From contig CAZAQS010000134.1 of assembly GCA_964486825.1 (NCBI GenBank), forward strand, positions 1 to 12,178: a stretch of 12,178 nucleotides of DNA, written 5' to 3'. Under the pieces are notes generated by a model, which saw nothing but the letters and a program-made list of their open reading frames with translations, was not told where the DNA came from and did not search any database. The position numbers and the translations under genes were made by a program. Each line of letters begins with the position of its first letter. Position 1 is the stretch's first letter. This DNA is from CAZAQS01 sp964486825. Lineage in GTDB: Bacteria > Chloroflexota > Anaerolineae > Anaerolineales > UBA4823. Below, piece by piece: positions 11,677-12,178 of this stretch.

Positions 11677-12178
11677 ATGGAACTCAGGACATATATACTC
11701 ATCGACTCGATGCAACCCCAGTACGCGGCTCTCACCGGGACCCTCCTCCAGGGTGACGTCCCTGTCGAGGGGATGGCTGAATTGTTCGTCGAGCTGGCTC
11801 CAGCCAGCGAGGTTTACGAATTCTTGGATGTAGCTCTCAAGACCAGCGATGTCCGCCCAGGGACTTTGAGGGTGGAACGAGAATATGGCAACCTTGAAAT
11901 CCACGCGCCTTTCCAGGAAGCCGTGCGCGTGGCCGGTCGCGAAGCATTAAACCATTTCAATCTCTCCGAACATGACCGGCATAAGCCCGAGATCGCGGCA
12001 GTCAAAATGATCACCAATGTGAATCCCTACGAGGCCCAGCTCGTGAATCAGGCCAGCCGCGGCGGGTTATTGCTGGGTGGGCAAACGCTATGTGTAATCG
12101 AGGTGGCTCCGGCCTCTTACGTCATGTTGGCTGCCAATGAAGCCGAAAAAGCCTCCCATATTACGCTGGTTCACTACC
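11677..12178 (+). CDS. Tandem-domain BMC-T (trimeric) microcompartment shell protein, C-terminus outside window
   Basis: An ATG at 11677 with GAGGA (11662-11666) opens a frame that runs off the right edge after 167 codons. The first ~92 residues form one BMC domain in the permuted order seen in EutS-type proteins: two leading strands (RTYILIDSMQPQYAALTG), then VELAPASEVYEFLDVALKTSDV, REYGNLEIHA and a helix AVRVAGREAL. After a linker (NLSEHDRHKP) a second, similar domain begins: VKMITNVNPYEAQLVNQASRGG, CVIEVAPASYVMLAANEAEKA, ITLVHY. Two domains in one chain point to a pseudohexameric trimer, BMC-T, which often provides larger gated pores for cofactors or bulky substrates. The gap after the BMC-H stop is 30 bp, so this is one operon. 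The type (single or double-stacked trimer) cannot be decided from a partial protein. Confidence 0.88.
   Translation, partial: MELRTYILIDSMQPQYAALTGTLLQGDVPVEGMAELFVELAPASEVYEFLDVALKTSDVRPGTLRVEREYGNLEIHAPFQEAVRVAGREALNHFNLSEHDRHKPEIAAVKMITNVNPYEAQLVNQASRGGLLLGGQTLCVIEVAPASYVMLAANEAEKASHITLVHY

Noticed and set aside
1..12178. CRISPR array, intact insertion sequence or prophage
   Set aside because: No regularly spaced repeats, no transposase with paired terminal repeats, and no phage genes were seen.

Overview
The window looks like a chromosomal segment of a free-living bacterium with moderate G+C and a mostly saprotrophic, sugar-related gene content. Acetoin/pyruvate-dehydrogenase-type genes, large secreted nucleases and a bacterial microcompartment (BMC) locus together would fit a member of the Chloroflexota (Anaerolineae-like). 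That assignment is inference from gene style; no rRNA or other marker is present. All recognised genes are on the + strand and fall into three blocks separated by long non-coding gaps.

Block 1 (1-3859): the C-terminal end of a SorC-type sugar-binding transcriptional regulator, then a tight operon for E1-alpha, E1-beta and E2 of a thiamine-dependent 2-oxoacid (pyruvate or acetoin) dehydrogenase. E3 is not in the window. The E2 carries one lipoyl domain and, unusually, two consecutive peripheral-subunit-binding domains.

A gap of about 1.3 kb (3860-5149) holds a terminator-like hairpin, a candidate small structured RNA ending in a strong intrinsic terminator (4232-4347), possible decayed reading frames and candidate promoters.

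Block 2 (5150-9360): two secreted proteins of the endonuclease/exonuclease/phosphatase (EEP) superfamily, each with its own signal peptide and ribosome binding site and each followed by a hairpin. The first is a large ExeM/NucH-like extracellular nuclease with an immunoglobulin-like tail. The second is a smaller EEP enzyme. They probably degrade extracellular nucleic acid or phosphoesters.

A second gap (9361-10209) holds a terminator, a diverged copy of the repeat seen at the first terminator, and a well-formed sigma-70 promoter (TTGACT-17-TAATAT) followed at once by a perfect 16-bp palindrome. A leader of about 265 nt with two clear hairpins then precedes the next gene.

Block 3 (10210-end): the first genes of a BMC operon. 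The first gene encodes a 3-keto-L-gulonate-6-phosphate decarboxylase / hexulose-6-phosphate synthase-type barrel fused to a C-terminal domain I do not recognise, which has four cysteines. It is followed by a BMC-H hexameric shell protein and a tandem, circularly permuted BMC-T shell protein that runs off the window. An aldehyde- or CO2-handling sugar-phosphate enzyme as first gene of a shell operon, behind a dedicated promoter and operator, is the strongest candidate here for an undescribed system.
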